Part shown: one piece after another, positions 26,220-35,463 of the stretch
Layout: each line of letters begins with the position of its first letter
Numbering within the stretch: position 1 is the first letter of the stretch
Assembly (NCBI RefSeq): GCF_038006045.1
Contig: NZ_JBBOUK010000001.1
Span: forward strand, 1,033,001 to 1,097,000
Reading direction: 5' to 3'
From: Exiguobacterium sp. FSL W8-0210
GTDB taxonomy: Bacteria; Bacillota; Bacilli; Exiguobacteriales; Exiguobacteriaceae
Length of the DNA stretch: 64,000 bases
Notes under the pieces: model-generated
What the model was told of the DNA's origin: nothing
The model's database searches: none
What the model saw: the letters and a program-made list of their open reading frames with translations, nothing else
Program-made: the position numbers and the translations under genes

Positions 26220-27392
26220 ATGGCTCAATCATTTAAACGTGTATTTTTGATCGTCATGGACTCCGTAGGAATCGGAGAAGCACCGGACGCTGAACAGTTC
26301 GGAGATCTTGGTTCGCATACGCTCGGTCACATCGCGCGTGAACGCAACGGACTCAACATGCCGAACATGGCAAAACTCGGTCTCTCGCATATTGAACCGA
26401 TCGAAGGTGTCTCAGCTGAAGAAGCACCGCTTGCGGCATACGGAAAAATGCAGGAAGTATCTGCAGGGAAAGATACGATGACAGGGCACTGGGAGATCAT
26501 GGGTCTGCGGATCGATACACCATTCCGTGTCTTTGAAAAGTTCCCGCATGATTTGATTCATCGCTTAGAAGAGTTCTCAGGACGGAAGATCATCGGGAAC
26601 AAACCGGCTTCTGGTACGGAAATCTTAGATGAACTCGGACAAGAACATGTCGAGACAGGCGCTTTAATCGTTTATACGTCGGCAGACTCCGTCCTTCAGA
26701 TCGCAGCTCACGAAGAAGTCGTTCCATTAGAGGAACTGTACCGGATTTGTGAATATGCACGCGACATCACGCGGGATGACCCGTACATGCTCGGTCGTAT
26801 CATCGCACGTCCATTCCTTGGTGAAGCAGGAGCGTGGGTCCGGACAGCGAACCGTCACGACTATGCCCTTAAACCATTCGACCGGACGGTCATGAACGAA
26901 CTCGAGACGGCAGGACTCGATGTCATCTCGCTCGGTAAGATTGCTGATATCTACGATGGAGAAGGTGTCACGGATGCAATCCGGACGAAGTCGAACATGG
27001 ACGGGATGGATCAGCTCGTGAAACAACTCGATCGTGATTTCAACGGACTTTGCTTCTTAAACCTTGTCGATTTCGATGCGTTGTTCGGACACCGTCGTGA
27101 TCCACAAGGTTATGGACAAGCACTCGAAGAGTTCGATGCGCGTCTTCCGGAAGTGTTTGCTCGCTTAAACGAAGACGATCTCTTGATCATCACGGCTGAC
27201 CACGGAAACGATCCGGTTCATGCTGGGACTGACCATACACGGGAATACGTACCATTGCTTGCCTACCATAAAAATGGTGTTGCAAAACCGCTCGGTATCC
27301 GTGAAACGTTCGCTGATCTTGGAGCGACGGTCGCAGAAAACTTCGCCGTCAAGATGCCGGCACATGGAACAAGCTTTTTAACAGAACTATAA
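26220..27392 (+). CDS. deoB: Phosphopentomutase
   Basis: Interconverts ribose- and deoxyribose-1-phosphate with the 5-phosphates, 390 residues. It belongs to the alkaline phosphatase superfamily: the first metal Asp is in [11 protein letters not shown], the phospho-acceptor Thr in [11 protein letters not shown], and the remaining metal ligands in [11 protein letters not shown] and [19 protein letters not shown]. It opens a nucleoside-salvage operon with purine and pyrimidine nucleoside phosphorylases, which release the sugar phosphates it uses. Ribosome site AGGAGG. The gene corresponds to B. subtilis drm, located after xerD. Confidence 0.96.
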   Translation: MAQSFKRVFLIVMDSVGIGEAPDAEQFGDLGSHTLGHIARERNGLNMPNMAKLGLSHIEPIEGVSAEEAPLAAYGKMQEVSAGKDTMTGHWEIMGLRIDTPFRVFEKFPHDLIHRLEEFSGRKIIGNKPASGTEILDELGQEHVETGALIVYTSADSVLQIAAHEEVVPLEELYRICEYARDITRDDPYMLGRIIARPFLGEAGAWVRTANRHDYALKPFDRTVMNELETAGLDVISLGKIADIYDGEGVTDAIRTKSNMDGMDQLVKQLDRDFNGLCFLNLVDFDALFGHRRDPQGYGQALEEFDARLPEVFARLNEDDLLIITADHGNDPVHAGTDHTREYVPLLAYHKNGVAKPLGIRETFADLGATVAENFAVKMPAHGTSFLTEL

Positions 27393-27410
27393 TTCGAGGG
27401 AGCGATTCAG

Positions 27411-28223
27411 ATGACAGTCAACTGGAATGAAACACGTTCATTTTTAGAAAGCAAGATGCAGGCAAAACCGGAGATCGGATTGATTCTCGGTTCAGGACTG
27501 GGTGTCCTCGCGGATGAGATCGAAAACCCGATCGCGATTCCATATCATGAAATTCCGAACTTCCCGGTATCGACGGTCGAAGGACACGCGGGACAACTCG
27601 TCTTCGGTACTCTTGAAGGAAAACAAGTCGTTGCGATGCAAGGGCGATTCCACTTCTACGAAGGATATTCGATGGATATGGTCACGTTCCCAGTCCGTGT
27701 CATGAAAGCGATCGGCGTCGAGACATTGATCGTCACGAACGCAGCGGGTGCTTGTAACGAAGCGTTCGAACCAGGTGATTTGATGTTGATCACGGATCAC
27801 ATCAACTTCTTCGGTACGAACCCATTGATCGGGAAGAACGTCGATGAGATGGGACCACGTTTCCCGGATATGTCGAAGCCGTATGATGCGGAATTACTTC
27901 GTCTTGCACAGGAAACAGCGGACGAGCTCGGAATCCGTGTCCGTCAAGGTGTCTACTTCGGAAACACTGGTCCGACGTATGAGACGCCAGCAGAAGTCAA
28001 GATGGCACGGATGCTTGGAGGAGACGTCGTCGGTATGTCGACGGTCCCTGAAGTCATCGTTGCCCGTCATTCCGATATGCGAGTCCTTGGGATCTCATGT
28101 GTCTCGAACATGGCAGCAGGTATTCTCGACCAACCGTTACATCATGATGAAGTCATCGAAACGACAGAACGTGTCCGGGCACACTTCCTATCACTCGTTC
28201 GCGGTTCGATCAAAAAAATGTAA
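27411..28223 (+). CDS. pupG: Purine-nucleoside phosphorylase (trimeric type)
   Basis: Phosphorolysis of (deoxy)guanosine and inosine to base plus sugar-1-phosphate. At 270 residues it has the length of the low-molecular-mass trimeric class. Motifs: phosphate site GLILGSGLGVLAD, GRFHFYEGY, VTNAAGACNE, the base-site Glu in YFGNTGPTYETPAE, the purine-nucleoside phosphorylase stretch VVGMSTVPEVIVARH, and the Asn selecting 6-oxopurines in CVSNMAAG. It is 18 bases behind deoB. B. subtilis has the same drm-pupG pair, followed there by dacF, which is missing here. Confidence 0.95.
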   Translation: MTVNWNETRSFLESKMQAKPEIGLILGSGLGVLADEIENPIAIPYHEIPNFPVSTVEGHAGQLVFGTLEGKQVVAMQGRFHFYEGYSMDMVTFPVRVMKAIGVETLIVTNAAGACNEAFEPGDLMLITDHINFFGTNPLIGKNVDEMGPRFPDMSKPYDAELLRLAQETADELGIRVRQGVYFGNTGPTYETPAEVKMARMLGGDVVGMSTVPEVIVARHSDMRVLGISCVSNMAAGILDQPLHHDEVIETTERVRAHFLSLVRGSIKKM

Positions 28224-28270
28224 CGACTGTTTATAAAACTCACAAACCACTCCTGAGGAGGAACTAGATT

Positions 28271-29572
28271 ATGCGTATGGTAGATTTGATTGCAACAAAA
28301 CGAGACGGTGGCGAACTCGCAACAGCTGATATTCAAGCAATGGTAGAAGGATTCACGAACGGAGAGATTCCGGATTACCAAATGTCAGCGATGTCGATGG
28401 CGATTTTCTATCAAGGAATGTCAGATCGTGAAATCGCTGATTTGACGATGGCGATGGTCAACTCGGGTGACGTGATCGACCTTTCGCGTATCCACGGTAA
28501 AAAAGTCGACAAACACTCGACTGGCGGTGTTGGTGACAAGATCAGTCTAATCGTCGCACCACTCGTTGCGTCAATCGGTATTCCGGTTGCGAAGATGAGC
28601 GGTCGTGGACTCGGTCATACAGGTGGAACAATCGACAAACTCGAAGCGTTCCCTGGTTTTGACGTTGAGCTTTCAGAAGAAGCGTTCGTCTCACAAGTCA
28701 ACGACATCAAGATGGCAATCATCGGTCAAACGGGTAACCTGACGCCTGCAGACAAAAAACTTTACGCCCTTCGTGATGTCACGGCGACAGTCAACTCGAT
28801 TCCATTGATCGCAAGTTCGATTATGTCGAAAAAGATTGCAGCAGGAGCAGACAGCATCGTACTCGACGTTAAGACGGGTTCTGGTGCCTTCATGAAATCG
28901 TTCGAAGATGCAAAAGCACTTGCGACAGAGATGGTTTCGATCGGTAAGAGTGTCAACCGTAAGACGGTTGCTGTCATTACAGACATGGATCAGCCGCTCG
29001 GCTTTGAAATCGGTAACGCAAACGAAGTCAAGGAAGCGATCGAAGTCCTTCAAGGAAAAGATGTCCGTGACTTAAAAGTCATCGCCTTGACAATCGCTTC
29101 ACACATGGCAGTCCTCGGTGAGTTCTACCCGACGTTCGATGAAGCATATGCGGATCTCGAAACACGTCTCGGTAACGGAGCAGCACTTGACGTCTTCAAG
29201 AAGTTCATCGCAGCTCAAGGTGGCGACGCTTCACTCGTTGACGACATGACAAAAGCACTTGAAACGAAATACGAAAAAACATTCGTTGCTTCAAAAGCGG
29301 GTTACGTCTCTGAAATCATCGCTGACGAAGTCGGTGTTGCAGCGATGATCCTCGGTGCAGGACGCGCGACGAAAGCAGATGAGATCGATCACGCAGCAAG
29401 CGTTACGTTGCACAAGAAAGTCGGCGATCGTGTTGAAGTCGGCGATGTCATCGCAACGCTTCGTTCAAACAAAGAAACGCTCGACCAAGCAATCGAAAAA
29501 ATGGATCACGCATACCATATCAGTGAAACGAAACCGGAAGCACGTCCGCTCGTTCACGCTGTCATCCAGTAA
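28271..29572 (+). CDS. pdp: Pyrimidine-nucleoside phosphorylase
   Basis: Splits uridine, thymidine and deoxyuridine with phosphate, 433 residues, usual length. The N-terminal helical lobe is followed by the phosphate-binding KHSTGGVGDK at about residues 79-88 and the family signature SGRGLGHTGGTIDKLEA at about 113-129. A C-terminal barrel-sandwich domain (about 330-433) closes the protein. It is the third gene of the deoB-pupG-pdp unit; in B. subtilis pdp lies elsewhere with dra and nupC, so this grouping is a local difference. AGGAGGA lies before the start. Confidence 0.95.
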   Translation: MRMVDLIATKRDGGELATADIQAMVEGFTNGEIPDYQMSAMSMAIFYQGMSDREIADLTMAMVNSGDVIDLSRIHGKKVDKHSTGGVGDKISLIVAPLVASIGIPVAKMSGRGLGHTGGTIDKLEAFPGFDVELSEEAFVSQVNDIKMAIIGQTGNLTPADKKLYALRDVTATVNSIPLIASSIMSKKIAAGADSIVLDVKTGSGAFMKSFEDAKALATEMVSIGKSVNRKTVAVITDMDQPLGFEIGNANEVKEAIEVLQGKDVRDLKVIALTIASHMAVLGEFYPTFDEAYADLETRLGNGAALDVFKKFIAAQGGDASLVDDMTKALETKYEKTFVASKAGYVSEIIADEVGVAAMILGAGRATKADEIDHAASVTLHKKVGDRVEVGDVIATLRSNKETLDQAIEKMDHAYHISETKPEARPLVHAVIQ

Positions 29573-29593
29573 TCCATCCGATAAGCAATATCT

Positions 29594-29625
29594 GAGTAGT
29601 GGACTTCGTCCGCTACTCTTTTTTT
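29594..29625 (+). terminator. Terminator of the deoB-pupG-pdp operon
   Basis: GAGTAGTGGAC / GTCCGCTACTC, one wobble pair, three-base loop, then TTTTTTT. It lies directly before the IS30 element. Confidence 0.9.
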
Positions 29626-29635
29626 ATGAGACGGT

Positions 29636-30677
29636 TTGTCAAATTAAGTGCAACACTTCTTCTGTGAAGACCTCGTATGCAGTTTTCCAGTTGAGACATT
29701 TTCGCGGTCTCCCATTGATCCAGGCGAGCGCTTGAGCGAGTTCAGTACGACTGACCTTTCCGAAATCTGTCCCCTTCGGGAAAAATTCACGGAGAAGACC
29801 ATTGGCGTTCTCGTTACTCCCACGCTGCCAAGAAGAATACGGATCCGCAAAATACATCGGTACGCCTAACGTGTCACGAATTCGTTCATGACAACTAAAC
29901 TCTTTTCCACGATCTGTCGTCGCAGTTTGGAACGTTCCCAACGGGAAGTAAAGATGCAATGCTTGAATCGCAGACTCCATCGATTGAGCGGACCGATCTT
30001 CCATCGGTACAGCGAGATAGAAGCGGCTCTTTCGCTCGACGAACGTTGCGACACAGGCTTTAGATTTCCCTCTACCCGAGACAACAGTATCAAGCTCCCA
30101 ATGTCCGAACGTTTGACGCGCTTTGACGTCAGCCGGACGTTTACTGATCGGCAGTCCGACGTTGAAGCGTCCACGCGTCTCACGTGGTTTCTGACGCTTT
30201 CCTTTTTGTCGGAGGAGTCCAGAATCGGCCTCGACGAGGCCCATATAAATCCAACGATAAATGGTCTTGAACGAGAGCCCTTCGTCTTGGAATAATCGTC
30301 CGGCAATCTGTTCAGGGGACCAGGTCTCTCGTAACTTTTCGAGGATGCGAACTCCTTTTTCGATCGTAAACTTTGTCCGTGCACCGCACTTCTTTTTCCG
30401 CTCCACATAACGCTTGTCGGCATGGGAAGAATCATAGTGAGGATTTCGTTTCAATTCTCGTGAAATCGTAGAAGGTTGACGCCCTAGGCGTCCAGCAATC
30501 TTTCGGATAGAAAAACCTAGCTCGAGATATGTCTCTATTTTGACTCTTTCTGATGTGGTAAGATGAACATAGCTCATAACGAATCCTCCGTTGAATTTGG
30601 TGTGGTAACTCTATTCTACACGAGGTCGTTATGGGTTTTTTTGTGTTTTCAGCTAGGTGTTGCACTTAATATTACAA
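29636..30677 (-). mobile_element. IS30-family insertion sequence
   Basis: About 1.04 kb carrying one transposase gene on the minus strand. The ends share ATTAAGTGCAACAC (29643-29656) and its inverse GTGTTGCACTTAAT (30657-30670); similarity extends outward through TTGT at both sides, so the exact edges and any target duplication are uncertain. It sits between the pdp terminator and the gene at 30735, in non-coding DNA, and disrupts no gene that I can see. Confidence 0.85.
29639..30577 (-). CDS. IS30-family transposase
   Basis: A 312-residue transposase, full length and apparently intact. The N-terminal helix-turn-helix (LTTSERVKIETYLELGFSI; QPSTISRELKRN) recognises the ends. The DDE catalytic core has the first Asp in HWELDTVVSG, the second in TTDRGKEF and the Glu in RGSNENANGLLREFFPKGTD, the standard IS30 arrangement. 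The reading frame starts at 30577 and runs to within a few bases of the left terminal repeat. Its codon use looks similar to its host. Confidence 0.95.
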   Translation of the reverse strand: MSYVHLTTSERVKIETYLELGFSIRKIAGRLGRQPSTISRELKRNPHYDSSHADKRYVERKKKCGARTKFTIEKGVRILEKLRETWSPEQIAGRLFQDEGLSFKTIYRWIYMGLVEADSGLLRQKGKRQKPRETRGRFNVGLPISKRPADVKARQTFGHWELDTVVSGRGKSKACVATFVERKSRFYLAVPMEDRSAQSMESAIQALHLYFPLGTFQTATTDRGKEFSCHERIRDTLGVPMYFADPYSSWQRGSNENANGLLREFFPKGTDFGKVSRTELAQALAWINGRPRKCLNWKTAYEVFTEEVLHLI

Positions 30678-30734
30678 TTCGTCATGATAAAATCAAAAGT
30701 GTAAAAATATGGATATATACAGAGGAGCGATCGT

Positions 30735-31379
30735 GTGAAACGTTGGTTCATAGTAGTTGCCAGTTTAGTTGGAGTTATCGGAGGCGGCGCATTGATGATG
30801 ACGTACGCTTTTACAAAGGACATGGAGTCAGATGGAACGAAAGAGGCTGAAGTACAACAAAAAGCAAAGACTTACTTAAAGAAGCATCTTCCGAAAGCAA
30901 AGGTGACCGGTAGTATTTACGACAATATGGGAAATTATTCGTTTGAGTATGCAGCGCGAGCAGTCGATGGAAAAACGAATACTGAGTTTTTCGTCTATCA
31001 ACAGAAGGAGTCTGGAAAGTTCGTCGATACGTATCATGCGGCACTTTGGGAAGATCGGTTAGAGCAACGGATTCCGTCGCCGACTCTCGAAAAACTGAAG
31101 GATCAATTGAGCGTGACCGTACTTTATGACAACGATAAAATTCAGCGACTTGGTAAGGTCCGTTTTGATTCAAAGGCTTATTTACGTGCGGAAATCGCTC
31201 CGACGCTCTTGGTGGACGTGCCTCGTAAACGACATGAACAGGATAGAGCACAGATCAAAGAGTGGGCAAAGTCGTTACGTGAGCAAGGAATTCTTCAACA
31301 CATGACGGTCAAGATTGATTATGTCTCGAAAAAAGGTGAGTTATTGGAGGACGGAAATTCGTTGTTCGTAACGTTATAA
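30735..31379 (+). CDS. Unrecognised membrane-anchored protein
   Basis: A 214-residue protein with an N-terminal hydrophobic segment (RWFIVVASLVGVIGGGALMM) that looks like a signal anchor. No lipobox Cys is present. The remaining 185 residues are hydrophilic with mixed helix and strand; residues 55-100 (VTGSIYDNMGNYSFEYAA, TEFFVYQQK) resemble secreted PepSY-like or YfjS-like folds, but I cannot name a family. GTG start at 30735 with AGAGGAG upstream. It lies just beyond the IS30 right end, so its original promoter may have been altered by the insertion. Confidence 0.7.
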   Translation: MKRWFIVVASLVGVIGGGALMMTYAFTKDMESDGTKEAEVQQKAKTYLKKHLPKAKVTGSIYDNMGNYSFEYAARAVDGKTNTEFFVYQQKESGKFVDTYHAALWEDRLEQRIPSPTLEKLKDQLSVTVLYDNDKIQRLGKVRFDSKAYLRAEIAPTLLVDVPRKRHEQDRAQIKEWAKSLREQGILQHMTVKIDYVSKKGELLEDGNSLFVTL

Positions 31380-31462
31380 AGTGGACCAAAAAAATGAGAA
31401 TACGCGGTTCCCATTCAATTTGTTATACTGGAAATACTTGTAATGAATAAGGGGGAACTTTC

Positions 31463-32467
31463 GTGAAACCACCACGCTTACAAAAAGGGGATAAGATTGC
31501 CATCGTCTCGCCGGCGTCTGCTGTCGCAGCATACGTACCGCGTCGTCTTGCCCGCGGTATCGCAACACTTGAAAAAATGGGGTTCGAAGTCGTCTTGATG
31601 CCGAACGCAACGGCTGTTCATAGTCATACGGCAGGAACAATCGGCGAACGGCTGCAAGACTTACATATGGCGTTCGCTGATCCATCGATCAAAGCGATCA
31701 TCTCGACGATCGGTGGATTTAACTCGCACCAGTTGCTCGACGAACTCGATTATGAATTGATTCGGAACAATCCGAAGATCTTTGTGGGCTTCAGTGATAT
31801 CACAGCACTGTTTGCTGGCATCTATCAGCAGACAGGATTGACGACGTTTGTCGGACCCGCACTGCTGACACAATTTGGTCAATTCGATGGTCTAGATCCG
31901 TATACGGAAGAGTCGTTCAACCGTACGTTCATGCAGACGGAGCCGATCGGTCGGATCGAAGCGTCTGAAGAGTGGACGGACGAGATTTTACGCTGGGATG
32001 TCGCGGACGATCGAAGACGGGAACATCAAGTGAACGCAGGGTACACGATCGTTAAGACCGGCGTCGCAGAAGGTCCGATTCTGACGGGGAACACGGGAAC
32101 ACTTTTACTGCTTGCCGGAACACCTTACCTGCCATCGTTTGACGGTGTCGTCTTGATGCTCGAGGATGACGAAAGTGAGACACCGGAAACGATTGACCGC
32201 TATTTCACGCAATTACGACACATGGGTGCGTATGACAAGGTTGCGGCACTCATCGTCGGACGTTTCCCGCGAAAAGTCGATTTTGATCCAGACTTCTCGC
32301 TCAAGGACATCATTCTGCGCGCGACAAGGGGTTACGATTTCCCGATCATTCTCGATGCGGACTTCGGGCATACGGATCCTGTTGCGACACTGGCGAATGG
32401 AATTCGGATTCGTGTCGAAGCGACGGATTCGGTCACACTCGATATATTAGAGGCAGCTGTCGAGTAA
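31463..32467 (+). CDS. S66-family LD-carboxypeptidase (MccF-like)
   Basis: A 334-residue serine peptidase of family S66. The nucleophile elbow is FVGFSDITAL (Ser at about 110), with an upstream GGFNSHQLLDELD stretch; the acidic triad member is probably in VLMLEDDESETPE and the His in DADFGHTDP near residue 300. The family includes muramoyl-tetrapeptide LD-carboxypeptidases that trim cell-wall peptides and MccF, which inactivates microcin C. It stands alone here, so a housekeeping cell-wall role is more likely. GTG start with GGGGGAAC upstream. Confidence 0.88.
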   Translation: MKPPRLQKGDKIAIVSPASAVAAYVPRRLARGIATLEKMGFEVVLMPNATAVHSHTAGTIGERLQDLHMAFADPSIKAIISTIGGFNSHQLLDELDYELIRNNPKIFVGFSDITALFAGIYQQTGLTTFVGPALLTQFGQFDGLDPYTEESFNRTFMQTEPIGRIEASEEWTDEILRWDVADDRRREHQVNAGYTIVKTGVAEGPILTGNTGTLLLLAGTPYLPSFDGVVLMLEDDESETPETIDRYFTQLRHMGAYDKVAALIVGRFPRKVDFDPDFSLKDIILRATRGYDFPIILDADFGHTDPVATLANGIRIRVEATDSVTLDILEAAVE

Positions 32468-32570
32468 AAAGGTCTGCACGACGCCCTGAAATTTGGTACA
32501 CTGTACCATGGAATCACGATCTCGAATCGTGACGAATCTCCTGCTGAAAAGCACGAAAGGTTGGTCAAAC

Positions 32571-33008
32571 ATGCAAAAAACTGGTCATATCTTATTAGAA
32601 GATGGAAATAAAATCGAATTCGAATTGTTCAACGATGAAGCACCGATCACGACTGAAAACTTCGAAAACCTTGCAAACTCGAACTTCTACGATGGATTGA
32701 ACTTCCACCGTGTCATTCCAGGCTTCGTCTCACAAGGCGGATGCCCAATCGGAAACGGTACAGGTGGTTCAGGAAAAACGATTCCTTGCGAAACGTCAAC
32801 TTCGTACCCACACAAACACAAAGCAGGTTCACTTTCGATGGCACACGCTGGTCGTAACACAGGATCAAGCCAGTTCTTCATCGTGCATGAGCCACAACCG
32901 CACCTCGACGGCGTACACACGGTCTTCGGACAAGTGACTTCAGGTCTCGAGCACGCTCAAAAAATGAAGCAAGGCGCTGGCATCAAAGAAATCCGCGTCG
33001 AAGCGTAA
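32571..33008 (+). CDS. ppiB: Peptidyl-prolyl cis-trans isomerase B (cyclophilin)
   Basis: A 145-residue cytoplasmic cyclophilin that speeds proline isomerisation. The active-site Arg is in [13 protein letters not shown], with the family signature around SLSMAHAG and GSSQFFIV. The start at 32571 (MQKTGHIL) is chosen because GAAAGG precedes it and relatives begin here; the open frame extends 78 bases further upstream through the promoter. In B. subtilis ppiB lies in the same region, before the rib operon and scpAB. A palindrome (TGGTAC act GTACCA) at 32490-32504 lies in the upstream region. Confidence 0.95.
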   Translation: MQKTGHILLEDGNKIEFELFNDEAPITTENFENLANSNFYDGLNFHRVIPGFVSQGGCPIGNGTGGSGKTIPCETSTSYPHKHKAGSLSMAHAGRNTGSSQFFIVHEPQPHLDGVHTVFGQVTSGLEHAQKMKQGAGIKEIRVEA

Positions 33009-33015
33009 GTTCTTG

Positions 33016-33046
33016 CTCCTCTTCGAACGTTCGAAGAGGAGTTTTT
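33016..33046 (+). terminator. Terminator of ppiB
   Basis: CTCCTCTTCGAA / TTCGAAGAGGAG, 12-bp perfect stem, then TTTTTCTTTTTT. Confidence 0.92.
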
Positions 33047-33105
33047 CTTTTTTTAGATCCGGGTACAATCAGTAAGGGAAGTTAACTCGAAAAGGAGTGT
33101 TTGTC

Positions 33106-33633
33106 ATGCGATTAGAAGGAAAACGAATCATCCAAGTCGTCAGCAATGACTTCGAGGATTTAGAATTATGGTATCCTGTCCATCGCTTACGTGAAGAAGG
33201 GGCAATCGTCGATATCGTCGGAGAGAAGGCGGATGAGACGTACATCGGGAAGTATGGTGTCCCGATTAAATCGAATAAGACGTTCGATGAGATCAACCCG
33301 TCGGAATATGATGCGATTCTTGTTCCGGGTGGTTGGTCACCTGATTTGTTACGTCGCTTTGACTCCGTTCTGAATATGGTGCGTCATTTTGACCAGAACA
33401 AGCAACCGATCGGTCAAATCTGCCACGCTGGTTGGGTGCTGATCTCTGCAGGCATCTTAAAAGGTGTCAACGTCACGAGTACGCCAGGAATCAAGGATGA
33501 TATGACGAATGCAGGTGCGATTTGGCACGATGAAGCAGTCGTCGTCGACGGGCATATCGTCTCGAGTCGTCGTCCGCCCGATCTACCAGACTACATGCGT
33601 GCCTTCATCCAAGTGATGGAAGAACAAGCATGA
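33106..33633 (+). CDS. DJ-1/PfpI-family protein (PfpI/YhbO-like)
   Basis: A 175-residue member of the PfpI group, shorter than the paralogue at 22227. Marks: Glu in NDFEDLELWYP, ILVPGGWSPDLLRR, and the nucleophile elbow IGQICHAGWVLISAG with Cys followed by His; SSRRPPDLP near the end is typical of YhbO/YraA. B. subtilis YraA and YfkM are relatives, linked to protection from reactive aldehydes and thiol stress. GAGTG-type ribosome site; single gene between two terminators. Confidence 0.9.
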   Translation: MRLEGKRIIQVVSNDFEDLELWYPVHRLREEGAIVDIVGEKADETYIGKYGVPIKSNKTFDEINPSEYDAILVPGGWSPDLLRRFDSVLNMVRHFDQNKQPIGQICHAGWVLISAGILKGVNVTSTPGIKDDMTNAGAIWHDEAVVVDGHIVSSRRPPDLPDYMRAFIQVMEEQA

Positions 33634-33638
33634 CTCAG

Positions 33639-33676
33639 ATGCAGGGGACGTCACAAGACGGACTCCTGCATTTTTA
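33639..33676 (+). terminator. Terminator of the PfpI gene
   Basis: ATGCAGG / CCTGCAT outer stem with an inner GTC/GAC pair, followed by TTTTT. Confidence 0.75.
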
Positions 33677-33722
33677 GTGGATTATGAAAAAAATGCAGTA
33701 ATTCTGTGTGAGAAGGTGTAGA

Positions 33723-33779
33723 ATGAATGAGTCTCAGTCGTTCATGCTCCTGAGAGTTGTTGAAATTAGGAAGGTGTAG
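33723..33779 (+). CDS. Possible 18-codon leader ORF before ribT
   Basis: ATG at 33723 is preceded by GAGAAGGTG and reads MNESQSFMLLRVVEIRKV before TAG, which lies seven bases upstream of the ribT start. The sequence GAAGGTGTAGAAT occurs before both starts, so the ribosome site region seems duplicated. It may be a coupled leader peptide or merely a chance frame. Confidence 0.3.
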   Translation: MNESQSFMLLRVVEIRKV

Positions 33780-33785
33780 AATCAC

Positions 33786-34133
33786 ATGCTAGTAAAATAT
33801 AAGAAGTTGAATGAACGGACCGCGATGGGGCTGATCGCCTTTTCGTGCGAAGTGAAGGATCCGAAGTATTTGCTTGAAACGGTTCAAGCCTATGAACAGG
33901 AAGAAGACCAACGCTTGTATTTGTACAAACAAGATGAGGATTTCGTTGGTGTCATCGGGTTTCAATTAATGGATGGCCATGCTGAATTGAAACATATCGC
34001 CTTATCACCGTCTTTCCGGGGAGAACGGATGTCGTATCTCCTACTCGATGAAGCAGCCAAGCTTCTGCGAACGGATATTACGGGTGCGACCGAAGAGACG
34101 CAACGCCTCGTCGACAAATGGAAAAATCAATAA
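33786..34133 (+). CDS. ribT: GNAT-fold protein RibT
   Basis: A 115-residue GNAT acetyltransferase-like protein. It begins MLVKYKKLNERTAMGLIAF, close to B. subtilis RibT, and continues with a middle region (YKQDEDFVGVIGFQ) and the acetyl-CoA part (ELKHIALSPSFRGERMSYLL). In B. subtilis ribT is the last gene of the riboflavin operon. Here ribD, ribE, ribA and ribH are absent, while ribT keeps its place before ypuF-scpAB. The acceptor substrate is unknown. No FMN riboswitch was recognised upstream. Confidence 0.8.
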   Translation: MLVKYKKLNERTAMGLIAFSCEVKDPKYLLETVQAYEQEEDQRLYLYKQDEDFVGVIGFQLMDGHAELKHIALSPSFRGERMSYLLLDEAAKLLRTDITGATEETQRLVDKWKNQ

Positions 34134-34135
34134 AA

Positions 34136-34170
34136 AGACCGGTCCATGGCTCAGATGGACCGGTCTCTTC
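34136..34170. terminator. Terminator between convergent ribT and DUF309 gene
   Basis: AGACCGGTCCAT / ATGGACCGGTCT, 12-bp perfect stem; A-run before it gives a T-run on the minus strand. It overlaps the last codons of the DUF309 gene. Confidence 0.85.
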
Positions 34171-34615
34171 GGTTTTGTAGCGCTTCTTGTCGTGCCGTGA
34201 CGACATCCGTACGATCGCGTAAACGGTGTTTATGTGTCACATAGTCAAGATCAGGTGCTGTCGCTTCAAGTGCGACGGCTCGGATGACGTCCGAGAAGAC
34301 AGGTAACGGGATGTGTCGATAAACCTTATCCGTAAAATGGTCGCGATGATCGAGCAAATATGAGACGTCGATCCCGGACGCAATCAGTGATGCCCGGTGA
34401 CGTTCGATTTTATCGAATGCTTTTGCATACGTCCGCTGTGCCCCAGCCGCATTTCCGCGGCGGTGATGATAGCGGGCGACGGCCAGTTGAATCAGACCGA
34501 CAAGCGCCTCGTCCTGGCGTTGTCCTTCTTGCCAGACTTCCTCTAAGATTTCATGGCACTCGAAGTAATCGTGCCGAATGTTGAATTCAAATACGAATCG
34601 CTCGATTGGATTCAT
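34151..34615 (-). CDS. DUF309 protein (YpuF-like)
   Basis: A 154-residue protein with the DUF309 signature near the N-terminus: FNIRHDYFECHEILEEVWQE, followed by GLIQLAVARYHHRRGN. These conserved His and Glu residues suggest a metal site, but no activity is established. B. subtilis ypuF, also DUF309, lies directly before scpA; here the gene is in the same spot but reads in the opposite direction to scpA. The C-terminal third is basic and probably variable. Confidence 0.88.
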   Translation of the reverse strand: MNPIERFVFEFNIRHDYFECHEILEEVWQEGQRQDEALVGLIQLAVARYHHRRGNAAGAQRTYAKAFDKIERHRASLIASGIDVSYLLDHRDHFTDKVYRHIPLPVFSDVIRAVALEATAPDLDYVTHKHRLRDRTDVVTARQEALQNRRDRSI

Positions 34616-34707
34616 GAAATCACCTCTTCCTTTGAATATAACATAGTCGAACCTATCCGTTGTATGGTATACTAAGGCGCAAAAAACGTTGATGGGCAGG
34701 GAGAATC

Positions 34708-35463
34708 ATGGAATCATACAGTGTAAAGATGGATGCGTTTGAAGGCCCGCTGGACTTGCTGTTACACTTGGTTGGTAAATTAGAAATCGATATTTATGAT
34801 ATATCCGTTTCCATGGTGACGGATCAATATGTGTCCTATATCCGTGCGATGCAGCATCTTGAACTAGATGTTGCTAGTGAATATCTTGTCATGGCAGCGA
34901 CGCTGTTGCAACTGAAAAGCAAACAACTCTTGCCGATCGAACAGACGGAATACGATGAGATTCCCGATTTCGAGGAAGAACCGACGCGAGAAGGTCTGAT
35001 TCAACAGTTGATCGAGTATAAAGCATACAAAGAAGCAGCACTCGTCCTGAAAGAAAAGGAAGAGGCACGCCTTGAGCTGTTCTCGAAACAACCAGAGGAT
35101 TTGATGCGTTATCTCGATACGGATGCACAAGAGTATAACGGTACGTTATCACTGAGTGATTTATTACGTGCTTACGAAAAAATGCGCCAACGGGAAGCCT
35201 GGAAGGTGCGCCGTTCGAAGACGGTCAAACGGGAAGAACGTTCACTCGAGCAACAGATGGAGTCCGTTGCCCGGTACGTCGCGACCCGTGAGCGGACGAC
35301 ATTCTTCGGCTTTTTTGCGGAGCAACCGACGGTCGAAGAACTAGTCGTCAGCTTCCTCGCTGTTCTTGAGCTCGTGAAGCAACGGGTCATTGATTGTGAA
35401 CAGATGACCGATGATATCCTATTGCGGAGCATGGTGAAGGAGGAGAGTCAGATTGGCGTATGA
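34708..35463 (+). CDS. scpA: Segregation and condensation protein A
   Basis: Kleisin subunit of the bacterial SMC condensin, 251 residues. The N-terminal segment [16 protein letters not shown] is the family hallmark; the central acidic linker (about 80-110) and the C-terminal winged helix (about 170-250, [12 protein letters not shown]) that binds the SMC head follow. It works with ScpB, whose TTG start lies inside the end of scpA. Ribosome site AGGGAG upstream. Confidence 0.96.
   Translation: MESYSVKMDAFEGPLDLLLHLVGKLEIDIYDISVSMVTDQYVSYIRAMQHLELDVASEYLVMAATLLQLKSKQLLPIEQTEYDEIPDFEEEPTREGLIQQLIEYKAYKEAALVLKEKEEARLELFSKQPEDLMRYLDTDAQEYNGTLSLSDLLRAYEKMRQREAWKVRRSKTVKREERSLEQQMESVARYVATRERTTFFGFFAEQPTVEELVVSFLAVLELVKQRVIDCEQMTDDILLRSMVKEESQIGV

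Noticed and set aside
33634-33785. FMN riboswitch before ribT
   Set aside because: The space is too short and none of the conserved RFN box sequences is present.
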